64,000 bases of DNA from DASQHY01 sp035602605 (GCA_035602605.1 DATNLZ010000056.1:1-64000); one strand, 5' to 3'; numbered from the stretch's first letter, positions 50,722 to 60,880 are shown. Numbers and translations are program-made. The notes: generated by a model from the sequence alone, not told the origin.

Positions 50722-52782
50722 ATGTCCTTTCGTCGCTTGCTGATGTTGTTGTCGTTGGGTATCGCAGGCATACTTTGTGTGGGGTTGATGCCGTTCTCCC
50801 ATTCATCGACTGCTGCCGATGATCGTGTGGCGCATGGCTTTGATCCTGCGAATCTCGACCGTGGCTGTAAGCCGTGCGACGACTTTTATAAATTTGCGGC
50901 GGGTGGCTGGATGAAGACGCACCCGATCCCACCGGAATATCCTTCGTGGGGAAGTTTCGCGATGCTGACCGATAAGAACCAGGAAGCCTTGCACGACATT
51001 TTGGAAGAGGCCGCGAAAGACCAAGATGCTGCGCCAGGATCGAACGAGCGGAAGATCGGCGACTATTATGCGGCATGCATGGACACGGCTGGAATCGAGG
51101 CACAGGGGTTAAAGCCAATCAACGAAGAGCTTGGGCGCATTGCGGCCATTTCGGATCCCTCCGCACTGCAATCGGAAGTGGCGCGCCTGCAAGCTGCAGG
51201 TACGGCAACGATGTTTCGTTTCAGCTCGGGTCAGGATTTGAAAGATAGTTCACACGTAATTGCGTCGGCATCTCAAGGTGGGCTCGGCCTGCCCGAACGC
51301 GATTACTATGCACGCGAGGATCAAAAATCAAAGACTCTGCGGGAGCAATATGTAAAGCACGTGGCGAAACTGTTCGAGCTTCTGGGCGATTCTCCCGAGA
51401 AGGCCGCCGGCGAAGCGGCGGCGGTCATGGCCATTGAGACCACGCTCGCCAAAGCTTCGATGAGCAACGCGGATTTGCGCGACCCCAACAAGATTTATCA
51501 CAAGATGACGCTCGAGCAATTGAAAGAGCTGACATCCGGGTTTTCGTGGGAACCGTACTTCCGAAGCGTTGGCCATCCGGAACTGCGAGAGATCAATGTG
51601 GGCCAACCGGATTTTTTCAAAGAGCTCAATCGCCAACTGACTGCGACCCCGCTCGAGGATTGGAAAACTTACCTTCGCTGGCATCTTCTCAACCACTCGT
51701 CCCCAGCTCTACCGCAGGCGTTTGTCGAAGAGGACTTTGATTTCTACGGACGCACGCTGACCGGTGTGAAACAGATTCAGCCGCGGTGGAAGCGATGTGT
51801 GCAATCCACCGACCGCAATCTCGGGGAGGCGCTCGGACAGATTTACGTTGCAAAACATTTCACGCCTGCGGCAAAAGCGCACGCCGTGGAGATGGTGCAC
51901 AATTTGATCGCAGCGTTGCGGGACGATCTTCGTACGCTCGAATGGATGGGGCCGGAAACTCGCAAACAAGCAGCGACCAAGCTCGAGGCTTTTGCGATCA
52001 AGATCGGTTATCCAGACAAATGGCGCAATTACTCGGGGCTGCAGATCGAACGGACCTCGTTCCTGCAAAATCAGGAGCGCGCGGCGCGATTTGAATCGCA
52101 GCGGCGCCTGGCGAAAATCGGCAAGCCCCTGGATCGTACCGAATGGGGTATGACCCCGCCTACCGTGAATGCCTACAATAACAGCAGCATGAACGAGATT
52201 GTGTTTCCCGCAGGAATTCTCCAGCCGCCCTTTTATGATCCGAAAGCCGACGATGCGATCAACTACGGGGGAATGGGCGCGGTGATCGGACACGAAATCA
52301 CCCACGGATTTGACGATCATGGGAGCCAGTTCGACGGCAGGGGGAATTTAAATAATTGGTGGTCTCCGGAGGACAAGAAACATTTCAATGACCGCGCCAA
52401 GTGTGTGGTCGACCAATTCAATGGATACGTGGTGGAGGGCGACTTGCACGAAAACGGGAGACTGGTCCTGGGTGAGAGCATTGCCGATCTTGGCGGACTG
52501 GCGATCTCCTACGCGGCGTTCGAGAAATCTCTCGAAGGGAAGCCGCGCCCCAAGGAGATTGACGGGTTCACGCCGGAGCAGCGTTTCTTTCTGGGGTGGG
52601 CTCAGGTTTGGGCGACAAATGCGCGACCGGAATTTGAACGCCTTCAGGCCAACACGAATCCGCACCCGCTCGGCCGCTTCCGGGCCAATGGTCCACTATC
52701 GAATTTCTCGGCCTTCGCGAAGGCGTTTGGCTGCAAAAAAGGTGATCCCATGGTGCGTGAAAACGCTTGCCGCATCTGGTAG
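50722..52782 (+). CDS. M13-family metallopeptidase, second copy
   Basis: A 686-residue paralogue of the preceding gene. It has the same motifs: CKPCDDFYKFAAGGWM, GHEITHGFDDHGSQFDG, GESIADLGG, NAYNNSSMNEIVFPAG and CRIW. It starts with its own signal peptide (LLMLLSLGIAGILCVGLM). Most of its length aligns with the first copy without large gaps, so it is a tandem duplication that has diverged. Differences cluster at the N-terminus. Both would act outside the cytoplasm on short peptides. Confidence 0.93.
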   Translation: MSFRRLLMLLSLGIAGILCVGLMPFSHSSTAADDRVAHGFDPANLDRGCKPCDDFYKFAAGGWMKTHPIPPEYPSWGSFAMLTDKNQEALHDILEEAAKDQDAAPGSNERKIGDYYAACMDTAGIEAQGLKPINEELGRIAAISDPSALQSEVARLQAAGTATMFRFSSGQDLKDSSHVIASASQGGLGLPERDYYAREDQKSKTLREQYVKHVAKLFELLGDSPEKAAGEAAAVMAIETTLAKASMSNADLRDPNKIYHKMTLEQLKELTSGFSWEPYFRSVGHPELREINVGQPDFFKELNRQLTATPLEDWKTYLRWHLLNHSSPALPQAFVEEDFDFYGRTLTGVKQIQPRWKRCVQSTDRNLGEALGQIYVAKHFTPAAKAHAVEMVHNLIAALRDDLRTLEWMGPETRKQAATKLEAFAIKIGYPDKWRNYSGLQIERTSFLQNQERAARFESQRRLAKIGKPLDRTEWGMTPPTVNAYNNSSMNEIVFPAGILQPPFYDPKADDAINYGGMGAVIGHEITHGFDDHGSQFDGRGNLNNWWSPEDKKHFNDRAKCVVDQFNGYVVEGDLHENGRLVLGESIADLGGLAISYAAFEKSLEGKPRPKEIDGFTPEQRFFLGWAQVWATNARPEFERLQANTNPHPLGRFRANGPLSNFSAFAKAFGCKKGDPMVRENACRIW

Positions 52783-52848
52783 GGCACGCGTTGCAACTTC
52801 TGACGCTGCCAGCTCGTGCGCAGTTTCAAGGACTGTAATAGTTTGTTT

Positions 52849-55806
52849 TTATTTTGGCGCGATCGTGTAAGAAGCTTTCTCTTCCAAGTTCCGTAGTACC
52901 TTCTGACGGTGGCGGCGCAGATTTCGACCATCTCGGCGCTGGGGATAAGGAATTCCCTTACCTTTCAAGCCCTCCCAAAGTGCGCGATTGAAGCGATCGG
53001 TATCCAGCCTGTCTTCGGTTGAGAAATCAAGGCCTTTCATTTTTTCGTCCCAATAGGCTGCGTCATGCCGCGGTGCGGCATAGCTGTCGGCAGGGTGTCC
53101 CAAATTCAAAGCGCCTGGCGATTTCGTGTTCGTGGCGCCGGGCAAGGGTAATTGCGTACGGCGCAGTATTTCCGGCACGGCGGCTGTAAATGTCCAATCC
53201 GCTGGCTCCGACTGAAAGACGTTGGCCATCGGCTCCAGCGCCGCGTCGTAAAGTCCCAGGGGCTCGATGCCCAGCACGTCCTCGATGGTGCGAAGCATGT
53301 GTACGGTGTTGTATTGGTCCGAGATTACCGCGCCGCGCTTCACATACGGTCCCACAACAAACGCAATAGTGCGATGCGCGTCCACGTGGTCAGGGCCATT
53401 CTGCGCATCGTCCTCGACGACGAAGATGAGCGTGTCACTCTTGTATCGGCTGCGCGAGACTTTTTCCACCAAAAGTCCGAGTGCATAATCGTTGTCGGCC
53501 ATTTGCGTTTCGACAGTGTTCACCGCGCGGATCGTTTGCTTGAACGTTCCAAAATGATCGTTGGGAAGACGCATGAGAATGAGTTCGGGAAGGTTTCCAT
53601 TGTTTTCGTATTGATCAAACTCGCGTTCCCATTCTTTGTAGCGAAAAAAATCGGGCAGCTTGGTATCGAAGCCACGGAAGTAGGGATCGGTGACATCGCG
53701 CAACGCCGCCTTGGTTGGAAACGCGACGACTTTTTTTGACTCCCAAGGCATTTCTATGGGAGGCGCGGTTCCGGATTCCCCATGGGTTGGCTCCTGGTAA
53801 AGCGGGGCGAGGAAAAAACCGTAATTGCGAATCGTGCGGCCGGCGCGCCGCGCACCGTCCCAGAGATAACCGGCTCCGGCTTCTCCTTCGGCGCTATCCG
53901 GTGCGGCAACGTCGGCTGTTCCCGGCAAAAGGTCCGGGTCATCGGCCAGCGGGGGATTAATGGCTCGGCGGCCGGCGAGGGTAGGGTCCCCGATATTGAC
54001 ATCGCGATTGGTTCCCTCGAAATCATAACTTAAATTGCGGTGTGCGTAGTTTATGGGAACGTTGATGACTGTCGTCTCGCTGGCGCGCGCTGCGGTTGAC
54101 CAGTTCCAGCCGTCGCCGCTGACATTGCCGGAGGCATAAAAATTGTCGAGGGTCACAAAGGTCCGCGCCAGCTCGTGGTGATTGGGCGAAATGGCTTGAG
54201 GAAATAGCACGAGTTTTGGATCGCCATTGCCGCGGTCGAGGTCACCAAGAACCTGATCGTAGGTGCGATTTTCCTTGACGATGTAAATGACGTGCTTGAT
54301 TTGTTTGCGAAGCTTGGCCATTGGTAACTGGGCCGCGGTCGCGCTTCTGGAGCTGATGGCTGTCCAATGATTATTCGTTGCGACTAGCCGCGTCAGATCT
54401 TCAAGCACGTTACGCGAAGGTATAGGGAAACTCAGAAGCCCTGCTTTCATTCGCTGCAGAATATATTCATTGGCGGCTTTGCAATTCCCCTCGCGACCGG
54501 CTTTGGCCGAGATCCGGCAAGTCTTTGGAACCGGGCCAGGCATGCTGAAACCGTTCACCACGTAAAGGGTATGTCCATCGCGGCTTACACCCACCGAAGT
54601 CGGATACCATCCGGTAGGAATCAAACCGGCGACCCGGCTTTGACCGTCCGACGGTTTATCATCGGCATCAAGGTTGCTCTTGGCGTCGCGCGCTGCGCCA
54701 AGCGCGATGATTGCCACGCTGTTCGAGCCTCCGTTGGTGACAAACAAAAGGCGCTCGTCGGGCGACAGGGTCAGGCTATTCGGACTGCTCCCTTTCCATC
54801 CTTGGGAGTTTGCAAAAACGTTTTTGGGCGCAATCGTCGCAATCTCTTCGATGACGCGGTCGTTCGCTGCATCAATCACGGCCACGCGATCGCTGCTGTG
54901 CAGCGCAACATAAAGCCGCGTTTCGTTTCTGGACAGAATCATTTTGTTAGGGGCGCCGCGGACGGCAATGCGTTTTGCAACGCGAATTCCGCTTGCCAAA
55001 TCCAACACGACAATTTCCCGGTCGCGCTGGCTGGAAACATAAGCTTTGTCGTTTCCCTTCCAAATTACCCAGAAAGGATATTCGCCGCCGGGCGTGCCCC
55101 TTTTTGCCGAGTCGTTTTTCCCTGGGCGCAAATCAAGCTCGGCTATTTTTTTGTGCGCGGCCACATCCACAAGACTCACCGAATCATTCTGATAATTGGC
55201 GACCAACATCCTCGTTCCATCTGGATTCACTCCCAGTCCAGCGACAACCGGCTTTGTTTTTACGCCAAGTCCCCAAGTGTGTCCCATTGAAATAGCGGAA
55301 CCGGCTTTCGACCATTTTCCGTTTTCTTCGCGAAACACGTGTACATTGTCATTGCCACCACCCGAAACATAAAATTCCTTACCACTTGGATTCCAAGTCA
55401 GGCCCATAAATGAATTTGGAATTTGCAAAGCTTGTTTCTTTTCGGGTTTGCCGCCTGAAATGTCGTAGACAAAGACATATTCATTTGACGATGCCTTATC
55501 AGGTTCGCCGCGCGCGTCGTTCATCAAGTTGTAGCCGCTCGTCAGTACCAGCAACGAATTGCCGTCGGGGCTGGTTGCCGTCGTGACGGCTTGCCCGGCA
55601 ACGAAGTCTGGAAAGTTCGGCAGGTTTGGATTGAGAGTTTCGAAGGTAGCCCCAGGGGCGGCCAGCGGCGTAATCGCCATACCCGTGGGCAACACTTCGG
55701 TTCTCGGCTTGGGTGCCGGGGCAGCCGTTTGCGCGACTGCTCCGGGCACCGCCATCAGAAAAACAACCCAGAATAAGCAAACAGAAAATCGACGTCGCGC
55801 GGTCAT
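52849..55806 (-). CDS. secreted beta-propeller/phosphoesterase fusion protein
   Basis: A 985-residue exported protein. Signal FSVCLFWVVFLMAVPGAVAQ is followed by a YVTN-type beta-propeller (about residues 60-440: GLTWNPSGKEFYVSGGGNDNVHVF, GVNPDGTRMLVANYQNDSVSLVDV, SPDERLLFVTNGGSNSVAII). A C-terminal phosphoesterase domain of the acid-phosphatase/phospholipase C type follows: KHVIYIVKENRTYDQVLGDL, TLDNFYASGNVSGDGWNWS and FVVEDDAQNGPDHVDAHRTIAFVVGPYV. The C-terminus of the catalytic part keeps conserved acidic and His residues expected for metal binding. Such fusions are common in acidobacteria; the substrate may be a phosphate ester or lipid. Confidence 0.88.
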   Translation of the reverse strand: MTARRRFSVCLFWVVFLMAVPGAVAQTAAPAPKPRTEVLPTGMAITPLAAPGATFETLNPNLPNFPDFVAGQAVTTATSPDGNSLLVLTSGYNLMNDARGEPDKASSNEYVFVYDISGGKPEKKQALQIPNSFMGLTWNPSGKEFYVSGGGNDNVHVFREENGKWSKAGSAISMGHTWGLGVKTKPVVAGLGVNPDGTRMLVANYQNDSVSLVDVAAHKKIAELDLRPGKNDSAKRGTPGGEYPFWVIWKGNDKAYVSSQRDREIVVLDLASGIRVAKRIAVRGAPNKMILSRNETRLYVALHSSDRVAVIDAANDRVIEEIATIAPKNVFANSQGWKGSSPNSLTLSPDERLLFVTNGGSNSVAIIALGAARDAKSNLDADDKPSDGQSRVAGLIPTGWYPTSVGVSRDGHTLYVVNGFSMPGPVPKTCRISAKAGREGNCKAANEYILQRMKAGLLSFPIPSRNVLEDLTRLVATNNHWTAISSRSATAAQLPMAKLRKQIKHVIYIVKENRTYDQVLGDLDRGNGDPKLVLFPQAISPNHHELARTFVTLDNFYASGNVSGDGWNWSTAARASETTVINVPINYAHRNLSYDFEGTNRDVNIGDPTLAGRRAINPPLADDPDLLPGTADVAAPDSAEGEAGAGYLWDGARRAGRTIRNYGFFLAPLYQEPTHGESGTAPPIEMPWESKKVVAFPTKAALRDVTDPYFRGFDTKLPDFFRYKEWEREFDQYENNGNLPELILMRLPNDHFGTFKQTIRAVNTVETQMADNDYALGLLVEKVSRSRYKSDTLIFVVEDDAQNGPDHVDAHRTIAFVVGPYVKRGAVISDQYNTVHMLRTIEDVLGIEPLGLYDAALEPMANVFQSEPADWTFTAAVPEILRRTQLPLPGATNTKSPGALNLGHPADSYAAPRHDAAYWDEKMKGLDFSTEDRLDTDRFNRALWEGLKGKGIPYPQRRDGRNLRRHRQKVLRNLEEKASYTIAPK

Positions 55807-55893
55807 CAGGGCCCTCGATGAGCAGTTAAGTTTTTGGTGGGGTACAAATTCATCTCATAAGCGCAGCTGCATCGCTGCCGGAAAACACCCGTA

Positions 55894-56268
55894 CTATTTT
55901 TGAATACCGCGCAAATAATCATCCGTTTTGTTCAGCCAATCGGCGCGAGGCGGATTGAACACGTCCAGGTCCACGGTATCTTCGAGGGCCCAGGCCTCGT
56001 GGGGCATGTTCGACGGAATGCACAAAACCTCGCCGGCGTTAACCACGAGTTCTTCGCCATCAATCTTGAATTTGAGCGCACCCGCGAGGATGTAAGTCAT
56101 TTGCTCGTTCACGTGCTGATGCATCGGGACATGACTTCCCTTCTTCAGCAGAACGCGTGCTAGCATGATGTCCTGGCCGACCACAAGCTGACGGTCGAGC
56201 AACGGATTGAGATGCTCGAGCTCCACATCCTTCCAGCGCAGGTATTTCTTTTGTGGTTTCTCGCTCAT
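55894..56268 (-). CDS. cupin-domain protein
   Basis: A 124-residue single-domain cupin. Motif 1 is GSHVPMHQHVNEQMTYILAGALKF (two His and Glu as metal ligands); motif 2 is LCIPSNMPHEAWALEDT (third His). ATG preceded by GGAGCAG. Small cupins of this kind bind a metal and act as isomerases or dioxygenases, or as regulatory sugar-binding modules. No operon partner. Confidence 0.9.
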   Translation of the reverse strand: MSEKPQKKYLRWKDVELEHLNPLLDRQLVVGQDIMLARVLLKKGSHVPMHQHVNEQMTYILAGALKFKIDGEELVVNAGEVLCIPSNMPHEAWALEDTVDLDVFNPPRADWLNKTDDYLRGIQK

Positions 56269-56600
56269 TGAGCTGCTCCAGGATCATTGCATCGTGCTGG
56301 CGCACGACAAAGCGATTAGTTATTCCACAATGATTAGACTCTGTCGAGTGACATCTTTGGGCAGGTGTCAATCACGGTTTACAACCAACATATAGCGCCA
56401 TAAAATGTGAAAGACGCGAACGTGGCGGCGAATGTTCTGGTAGTGCTCGATATGACGTGCTCTGAACAAACCCCTTGACCGCGCCGGTCCTTGAGCACAC
56501 CATTTAGCTACTGCTGGGCGAGACGTTGGGCATAAAACCTTATCTGCCTAGCTTACATCGTACTATCAGAAGCATACGTCCCCGACAAAAGGGGGTGGCT
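56269..56600. other. intergenic region, nothing identified
   Basis: About 330 bp between divergent genes. No gene or RNA recognised; it should contain both promoters. Confidence 0.4.
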
Positions 56601-58601
56601 ATGTCCATCCGTCCGGTAAGGATACTTACTCTTCTTTGGTTTCTGGCGCCTTTGCTAGGGTTACATCTCGCTACTGCTTCGGTGGGTTCAGCGGCTGATT
56701 ATAGTCACGCCCGAGTAGTCCGCTTGAGCCTGGTGCAGGGTGAAGTGAAAGTGTCGCGCACCGGCGGTAGCGGCGACGCGCTCGGTCAGAATCTTACCTG
56801 GGAACAGGCCATGGTTAACTTGCCGATTCGCGAGGGATTCGTACTGGCGACCGGACAGGGCCGCACCGAGGTGGAATTCGAAAGCGGCGCCGCTGCTTAT
56901 CTCGCGGAGAATTCCGTTCTGCAATTTACTGAGCTGGGGCTCTCTAGCGGCGCGCGCATCACTAGGCTGACGCTGACGCAGGGTACCGCGACAATTTACG
57001 CAAACGCTTCGCGCGAAGATTCCTTTGTTGTGAAGACCCCGACCCTTGAGGTCACTCTCATCAGGAAAGGGCGCATTCGCGTGGACACTTATGACGACGG
57101 GGGCTCGGTTAGCGCGCTTCACGGCGAAGCGGACGTGAGTTCAAGTATAGGGACGCGACATATTCGCAAAGGCCAGGCGCTCTCGTTGCGCGCTGACAAT
57201 CCAAGCAATTTCTCGATCAGCTCTATTCCTAAAGATGACAGTTGGGACCAGTGGGTGGCGGACCGCGCGGAGACGGTGCAATCAACCGCGGCGATGGCCT
57301 CGAGCCGTCTCTCTTCACCGTACTACAACGCTGGTATTGCGGACCTCTCGGTTTACGGAACTTGGATTACCTATGGCGGCTATACGAATTGCTGGCGTCC
57401 GCGCGGTGTGGGTTTTGCCTGGACGCCGTTTTCGAGCGGGATGTGGTCCTTCTATCCGGGATTTGGCTGGACGTGGGTTAGTTCAGAGCCCTGGGGATGG
57501 CTCCCTTACCACTTTGGCGGCTGGGTTTATTCCCCGGTTTACGGGTGGTTGTGGGTTCCCGGACAACCGATGCAATGGCAGGCTGCGTTCCGGCCCGCTA
57601 CCGCTATTTTCGTTCAAGTAAACAACCATGTTGGCTGGCTCCCGATGCATCCTAGCGACAGACGCGGCGACAGGCCACTGAATATAGAGCACGGTGTGCT
57701 AACGGAAGCCGGACCAGGCTCGCCGGTTCATGTTCCCGTTGATCCTGGCGAGAAAATTCAAGTACTGGCCGATGCACCGCGCGGACTTCGCGGTGAGGCA
57801 TTTCGTTCTGCCGTGCCGCCAGAGCGTGTTCCCCGTAGGCTGGATGCCGAGGGAGAGAGTAACCGTCGCGAGCCGGCGGGATCTGGGATCGTGTACGACC
57901 CGGGTGATCGCCGATTCGTGAACTCTACTAATGGTACGGGGGCGAACTCCAGTAACGGCGCGGGCCTCAACTCCAATTCGGATTCTAACTCAAACAACCA
58001 GAATAATTCCGCCGACAATCCGGGGAGGGCGCCTGCTCCTCGCCATAGCGTTGATCCTCCGGCGCGCATCAATCGTTCGATCATCCGGAACGACGATGAA
58101 CAATCGACCGGCAATGATGGTGATAATCCGGCGCGGAGCAGGATTCGAGTGGCCCCACCAGCAGCGGCGCCTGAAATGACGCCTTCCTCACCCTCAACTC
58201 CGCCGCGACCGAGCGTTGCTCCCGAGCTCAGCGCAGTACCTTCTCGACCTTCGCCACCGGAAAACCCGCAAAGTACCGAGCGTCCGCAACCGCCCAATCG
58301 TTCACGAGCTATCTGGCACGACGATGTGAACTCAAATGACAGCAACAATGACCTGGGCAGAAACAGGAACCGAACTGCACCCCCTGCGGCGCCGGATACG
58401 ATGCGTTCGATGCCACCGCCGCCTGCACACTCGAATTTTCCGCCGCCTTCGGAGCCACCACGCTCTATGCCTGCACCACGGGTTGAGCCGATGCATCCAC
58501 CTTCCCCGTCGATTGCGCCAGCGCCTCGACCTTCGCCACCGCCTCCTGCACCACGCCAGGAACAGGATCACCAAGGGCATGGCCACCAGGATCCGCCATA
58601 G
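56601..58601 (+). CDS. exported FecR/DUF6600-type protein with Pro-rich tail
   Basis: A 666-residue exported protein. After the signal (LTLLWFLAPLLGLHLATASVGSA) comes a FecR-like beta domain (about 40-210: VRLSLVQGEVKVSR...GFVLATGQGRTEVEFESGAAAYLAENSVLQF). A Trp/Gly/Tyr-rich DUF6600 block follows (WITYGGYTNCWRPRGVGFAW, FGWTWVSSEPWGWLPYHFGGW). The last 200 residues are low-complexity Asn/Ser/Pro/Arg. ATG 56601 has GGGGGTGG upstream. No sigma factor or TonB receptor is adjacent, so it is not a classical FecR regulator. Probable envelope structural role. Confidence 0.85.
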   Translation: MSIRPVRILTLLWFLAPLLGLHLATASVGSAADYSHARVVRLSLVQGEVKVSRTGGSGDALGQNLTWEQAMVNLPIREGFVLATGQGRTEVEFESGAAAYLAENSVLQFTELGLSSGARITRLTLTQGTATIYANASREDSFVVKTPTLEVTLIRKGRIRVDTYDDGGSVSALHGEADVSSSIGTRHIRKGQALSLRADNPSNFSISSIPKDDSWDQWVADRAETVQSTAAMASSRLSSPYYNAGIADLSVYGTWITYGGYTNCWRPRGVGFAWTPFSSGMWSFYPGFGWTWVSSEPWGWLPYHFGGWVYSPVYGWLWVPGQPMQWQAAFRPATAIFVQVNNHVGWLPMHPSDRRGDRPLNIEHGVLTEAGPGSPVHVPVDPGEKIQVLADAPRGLRGEAFRSAVPPERVPRRLDAEGESNRREPAGSGIVYDPGDRRFVNSTNGTGANSSNGAGLNSNSDSNSNNQNNSADNPGRAPAPRHSVDPPARINRSIIRNDDEQSTGNDGDNPARSRIRVAPPAAAPEMTPSSPSTPPRPSVAPELSAVPSRPSPPENPQSTERPQPPNRSRAIWHDDVNSNDSNNDLGRNRNRTAPPAAPDTMRSMPPPPAHSNFPPPSEPPRSMPAPRVEPMHPPSPSIAPAPRPSPPPPAPRQEQDHQGHGHQDPP

Positions 58602-58662
58602 CGGTCGCGCCAGAATAGTTCTGGCGACGTTCGATTCGGAGTGGGTTGGCGCAATTACAAAC

Positions 58663-58687
58663 GCCCCTGGAAGTGGGGCCGTTTTTT
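58663..58687 (+). terminator. weak intrinsic terminator
   Basis: GCCCC (58663-58667) with GGGGC (58675-58679), then CGTTTTTTG. It lies 60 bp after the FecR/DUF6600 gene; a second hairpin without T run (CGCCAGAA/TTCTGGCG) precedes it at about 58608-58626. Confidence 0.55.
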
Positions 58688-58724
58688 GCTGGATGCGCGA
58701 AATCTTACTGACAGGTGTTTGTGC

Positions 58725-59534
58725 TTACCGGACGATCATACCTGCATATCCCACGACTTCCGTGCGATCATCGTTTACGTCCCCTGAGGTCGCATACTTC
58801 ACTAACTCTGCCTTCGATGCTCCCAGCCGGAGAGCTGCGGTCAGCATGGCCACAGCGGGGCCTAGGCCACACATCGAAATCTCTTCGCGGCGTACCGTGT
58901 CATAGAGGCCACGCGGATCGAGTTTTAACAGCTGATCAATCGCTTTGTGATCTTTCGTGCGCGTCGTCTCGTCATTTTCGTAATGATTCATGTCCGAGCT
59001 CGCCAAAATCAGCACCGGCTCGTTTTGCGCTGCAATCACCTGAGCTACTGCTTCGCCGACAGCACAAAAGTGGTCATAGCGCACGGTGCCGAGCGCTACG
59101 GGAACAAATGCAAACTGGCCTGCCAGCACTTGCAGGAAGGGCAACTGGACTTCGAGCGAATGTTCCGTGCTGTGCGCTATAGCGTCCTCACGCAGCAGGG
59201 GGCAAGCCTGCCTGAGTTGCATGGCCAGGGCCGCGTCAATCGGCGCTGTGCCTAGCGGAGTCTGCCAGGCGCCATCTGAAATAATGGCGAGCGGCTGACC
59301 GCGCGGGAAATGACGCACGCCTAGAATAATAATTCGCCGAGGAAAATCGAGCGCGGCAAACACACTGCCTGCGACCGCACCCGAATACATGTATCCGGCG
59401 TGAGGCACGAGGCAAGCTTGCGCGCGTTTCCTTTCATCGGAAGCGGCGGCGGCGACAAATCCCTTTATTTGTCGAGCTAGTTCCGTGGGATCGGCGGGAT
59501 AAAATCGGCCGGCAACTGCAGGCGGGCGAAGCAT
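58725..59534 (-). CDS. AmmeMemoRadiSam system protein B (MEMO1 family)
   Basis: A 269-residue protein of the MEMO1/AmmeMemoRadiSam B family, related to class III extradiol dioxygenases. The opening LRPPAVAGRFYPADPTELARQI and the motifs CLVPHAGYMYSGAVAGSVFAAL, HSTEHSLEVQLPFLQVL and LILASSDMNHYE are diagnostic, including the iron-ligand-like His residues. In bacteria it usually co-occurs with AMMECR1 and a radical-SAM protein; neither is in the window. It is the first of a short minus-strand group or lies next to it. Confidence 0.93.
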   Translation of the reverse strand: MLRPPAVAGRFYPADPTELARQIKGFVAAAASDERKRAQACLVPHAGYMYSGAVAGSVFAALDFPRRIIILGVRHFPRGQPLAIISDGAWQTPLGTAPIDAALAMQLRQACPLLREDAIAHSTEHSLEVQLPFLQVLAGQFAFVPVALGTVRYDHFCAVGEAVAQVIAAQNEPVLILASSDMNHYENDETTRTKDHKAIDQLLKLDPRGLYDTVRREEISMCGLGPAVAMLTAALRLGASKAELVKYATSGDVNDDRTEVVGYAGMIVR

Positions 59535-59549
59535 GAAGGGCTGCGCAGA

Positions 59550-59957
59550 CTAGCTAGATTTGGGAGGCTTTCCTTTTTTAATTTTGAGTGCCGTGCTGGT
59601 AACCGGATCGTACTCAACTTTCACTCTGTCGCCATACTGAAATCCACCCTGATCGATGACCTGTTGCATTTTCTCGGCCGCTTGCGGTGAGAGCGTGAAC
59701 GTTCGCACAGCCAATTCGTTTTCTTTGCCGCGCACGGTGATTTGGGCGCCGTTCGCGTGCATGACCGTTCCTTCAAAATACGCAGGCTTTGCTTTGACCG
59801 TTTTGACCGGAATGGGCTTTGCGGTGTTGGCCGATTCTTGCGAGCGCGCCGGAAGCGTCGCGATACCAAAAAAAAGCCCGCAGCAAACCGCCGCAACACC
59901 AAGCGTCCGGGCGTTCAGCGTCATGCGATGCGGGGAAACTTGGTAGGGCTGTTTCAT
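59550..59957 (-). CDS. exported hypothetical protein, DUF5666-like
   Basis: A 135-residue secreted protein: signal TLGVAAVCCGLFFGIATLPARSQ, then a small beta domain (KPAYFEGTVMHANGAQITVRG...FTLSPQAAEKMQQVIDQGGFQYGDRVKVEYDP). The pattern resembles small OB-like DUF5666 domains. Its ATG overlaps the stop of the upstream 115-aa gene (ATGA), so the two are translated together. Function unknown. Confidence 0.75.
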   Translation of the reverse strand: MKQPYQVSPHRMTLNARTLGVAAVCCGLFFGIATLPARSQESANTAKPIPVKTVKAKPAYFEGTVMHANGAQITVRGKENELAVRTFTLSPQAAEKMQQVIDQGGFQYGDRVKVEYDPVTSTALKIKKGKPPKSS

Positions 59958-60301
59958 GACAAGTCGTCCACGGAAATTCTCAGCGACTTGAGGAAGCGGA
60001 TGTCCTGCGGGGTTACTTCGAGCTTCGCGGTGGCTTGCTGCGCCTCCTCAATAACTTCCTGATCTACCTGGATGCGCAGCGATTCGAGGAATCGCCGGTC
60101 CTGGTGGGTCATCTTGCTGGGTTCCGATTCATGATCGCGACGCGCGAGCCCAATGGTGGCGTCCAGCTTCAAAACGATGTCGTAGCCGTGCGCTCGAACC
60201 CCTGCAATCGCTCCAGTGATACGGTCAGACTCCGAAACCGTGTCATTGATGGCGTGCCCAAGTTCACGCAGCAGGTTCTTCAGTTCGTCGTCAAGTTGCA
60301 A
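59954..60301 (-). CDS. hypothetical protein with two repeated helices
   Basis: A 115-residue soluble protein, predicted all-helical. It contains two related stretches, THQDRRFLESLRIQVD and TPQDIRFLKSLRISVDD, about 32 residues apart. The N-terminal part (LKNLLRELGHAINDTVSESDRI) is also helical. Located upstream of, and coupled by ATGA to, the exported 135-aa protein. No family recognised. Confidence 0.7.
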   Translation of the reverse strand: MQLDDELKNLLRELGHAINDTVSESDRITGAIAGVRAHGYDIVLKLDATIGLARRDHESEPSKMTHQDRRFLESLRIQVDQEVIEEAQQATAKLEVTPQDIRFLKSLRISVDDLS

Positions 60302-60443
60302 GGCCGCCTCCTTACCTGCACCAACCTAAATTGTAGGACGCGAGGTCGCGGGTTACAAGTTTTCGTCAAGTGCTTTTGTCCAACCTGCCTATGCCCTTGC
60401 CGGCCACCTCGTCGGGCAGGCTCATTTGTACTAGAATTCTCTT

Positions 60444-60698
60444 ATGGCCGACGCAATCAAGGTTGCGACCCGTGCTGGCGGAGGTACCCTCCGTCGCCTG
60501 GCTCGCGCTTGCAAGCAGCTTTTTCATGAGGTCACCGGCGCGATTTTTGCAGTTCTCGCAATCGGCTGGTCGAACGCGGCGCTGCGTTCGTGGCAGCGTG
60601 GCGTGGCGCTGTGGCAGGTGGCACTGGGCTTTGGGGTTGCCTTGATGATGCTGGCGTTTTCGGTGCTCGCGTTTCGCAATGCCCGCCGCGTGCCATAA
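60444..60698 (+). CDS. small membrane protein, 84 aa
   Basis: A basic N-terminus (KVATRAGGGTLRRLARACKQLFHEV) is followed by two hydrophobic segments (GAIFAVLAIGW and VALWQVALGFGVALMMLAFSVLAF) and an Arg-rich end. It looks like a conserved small inner-membrane protein. No family name; transcribed towards the mutase gene. Confidence 0.6.
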   Translation: MADAIKVATRAGGGTLRRLARACKQLFHEVTGAIFAVLAIGWSNAALRSWQRGVALWQVALGFGVALMMLAFSVLAFRNARRVP

Positions 60699-60880
60699 GC
60701 GGCAGACGAACACTGCGGTCCGCGAACCAGGCGGCCGCGTCGTGTGCGGCGATAAGGATTTTCGGCATTCACGCGTGGGATTCGATAGAACGTTCGCCAG
60801 GAGAGCACCTTCCATTGTAGTGGAATGACTGTAAATTTAAAATTCAAATCTGGAAAATAGTTTGGGCCGTCAAAACTGAA

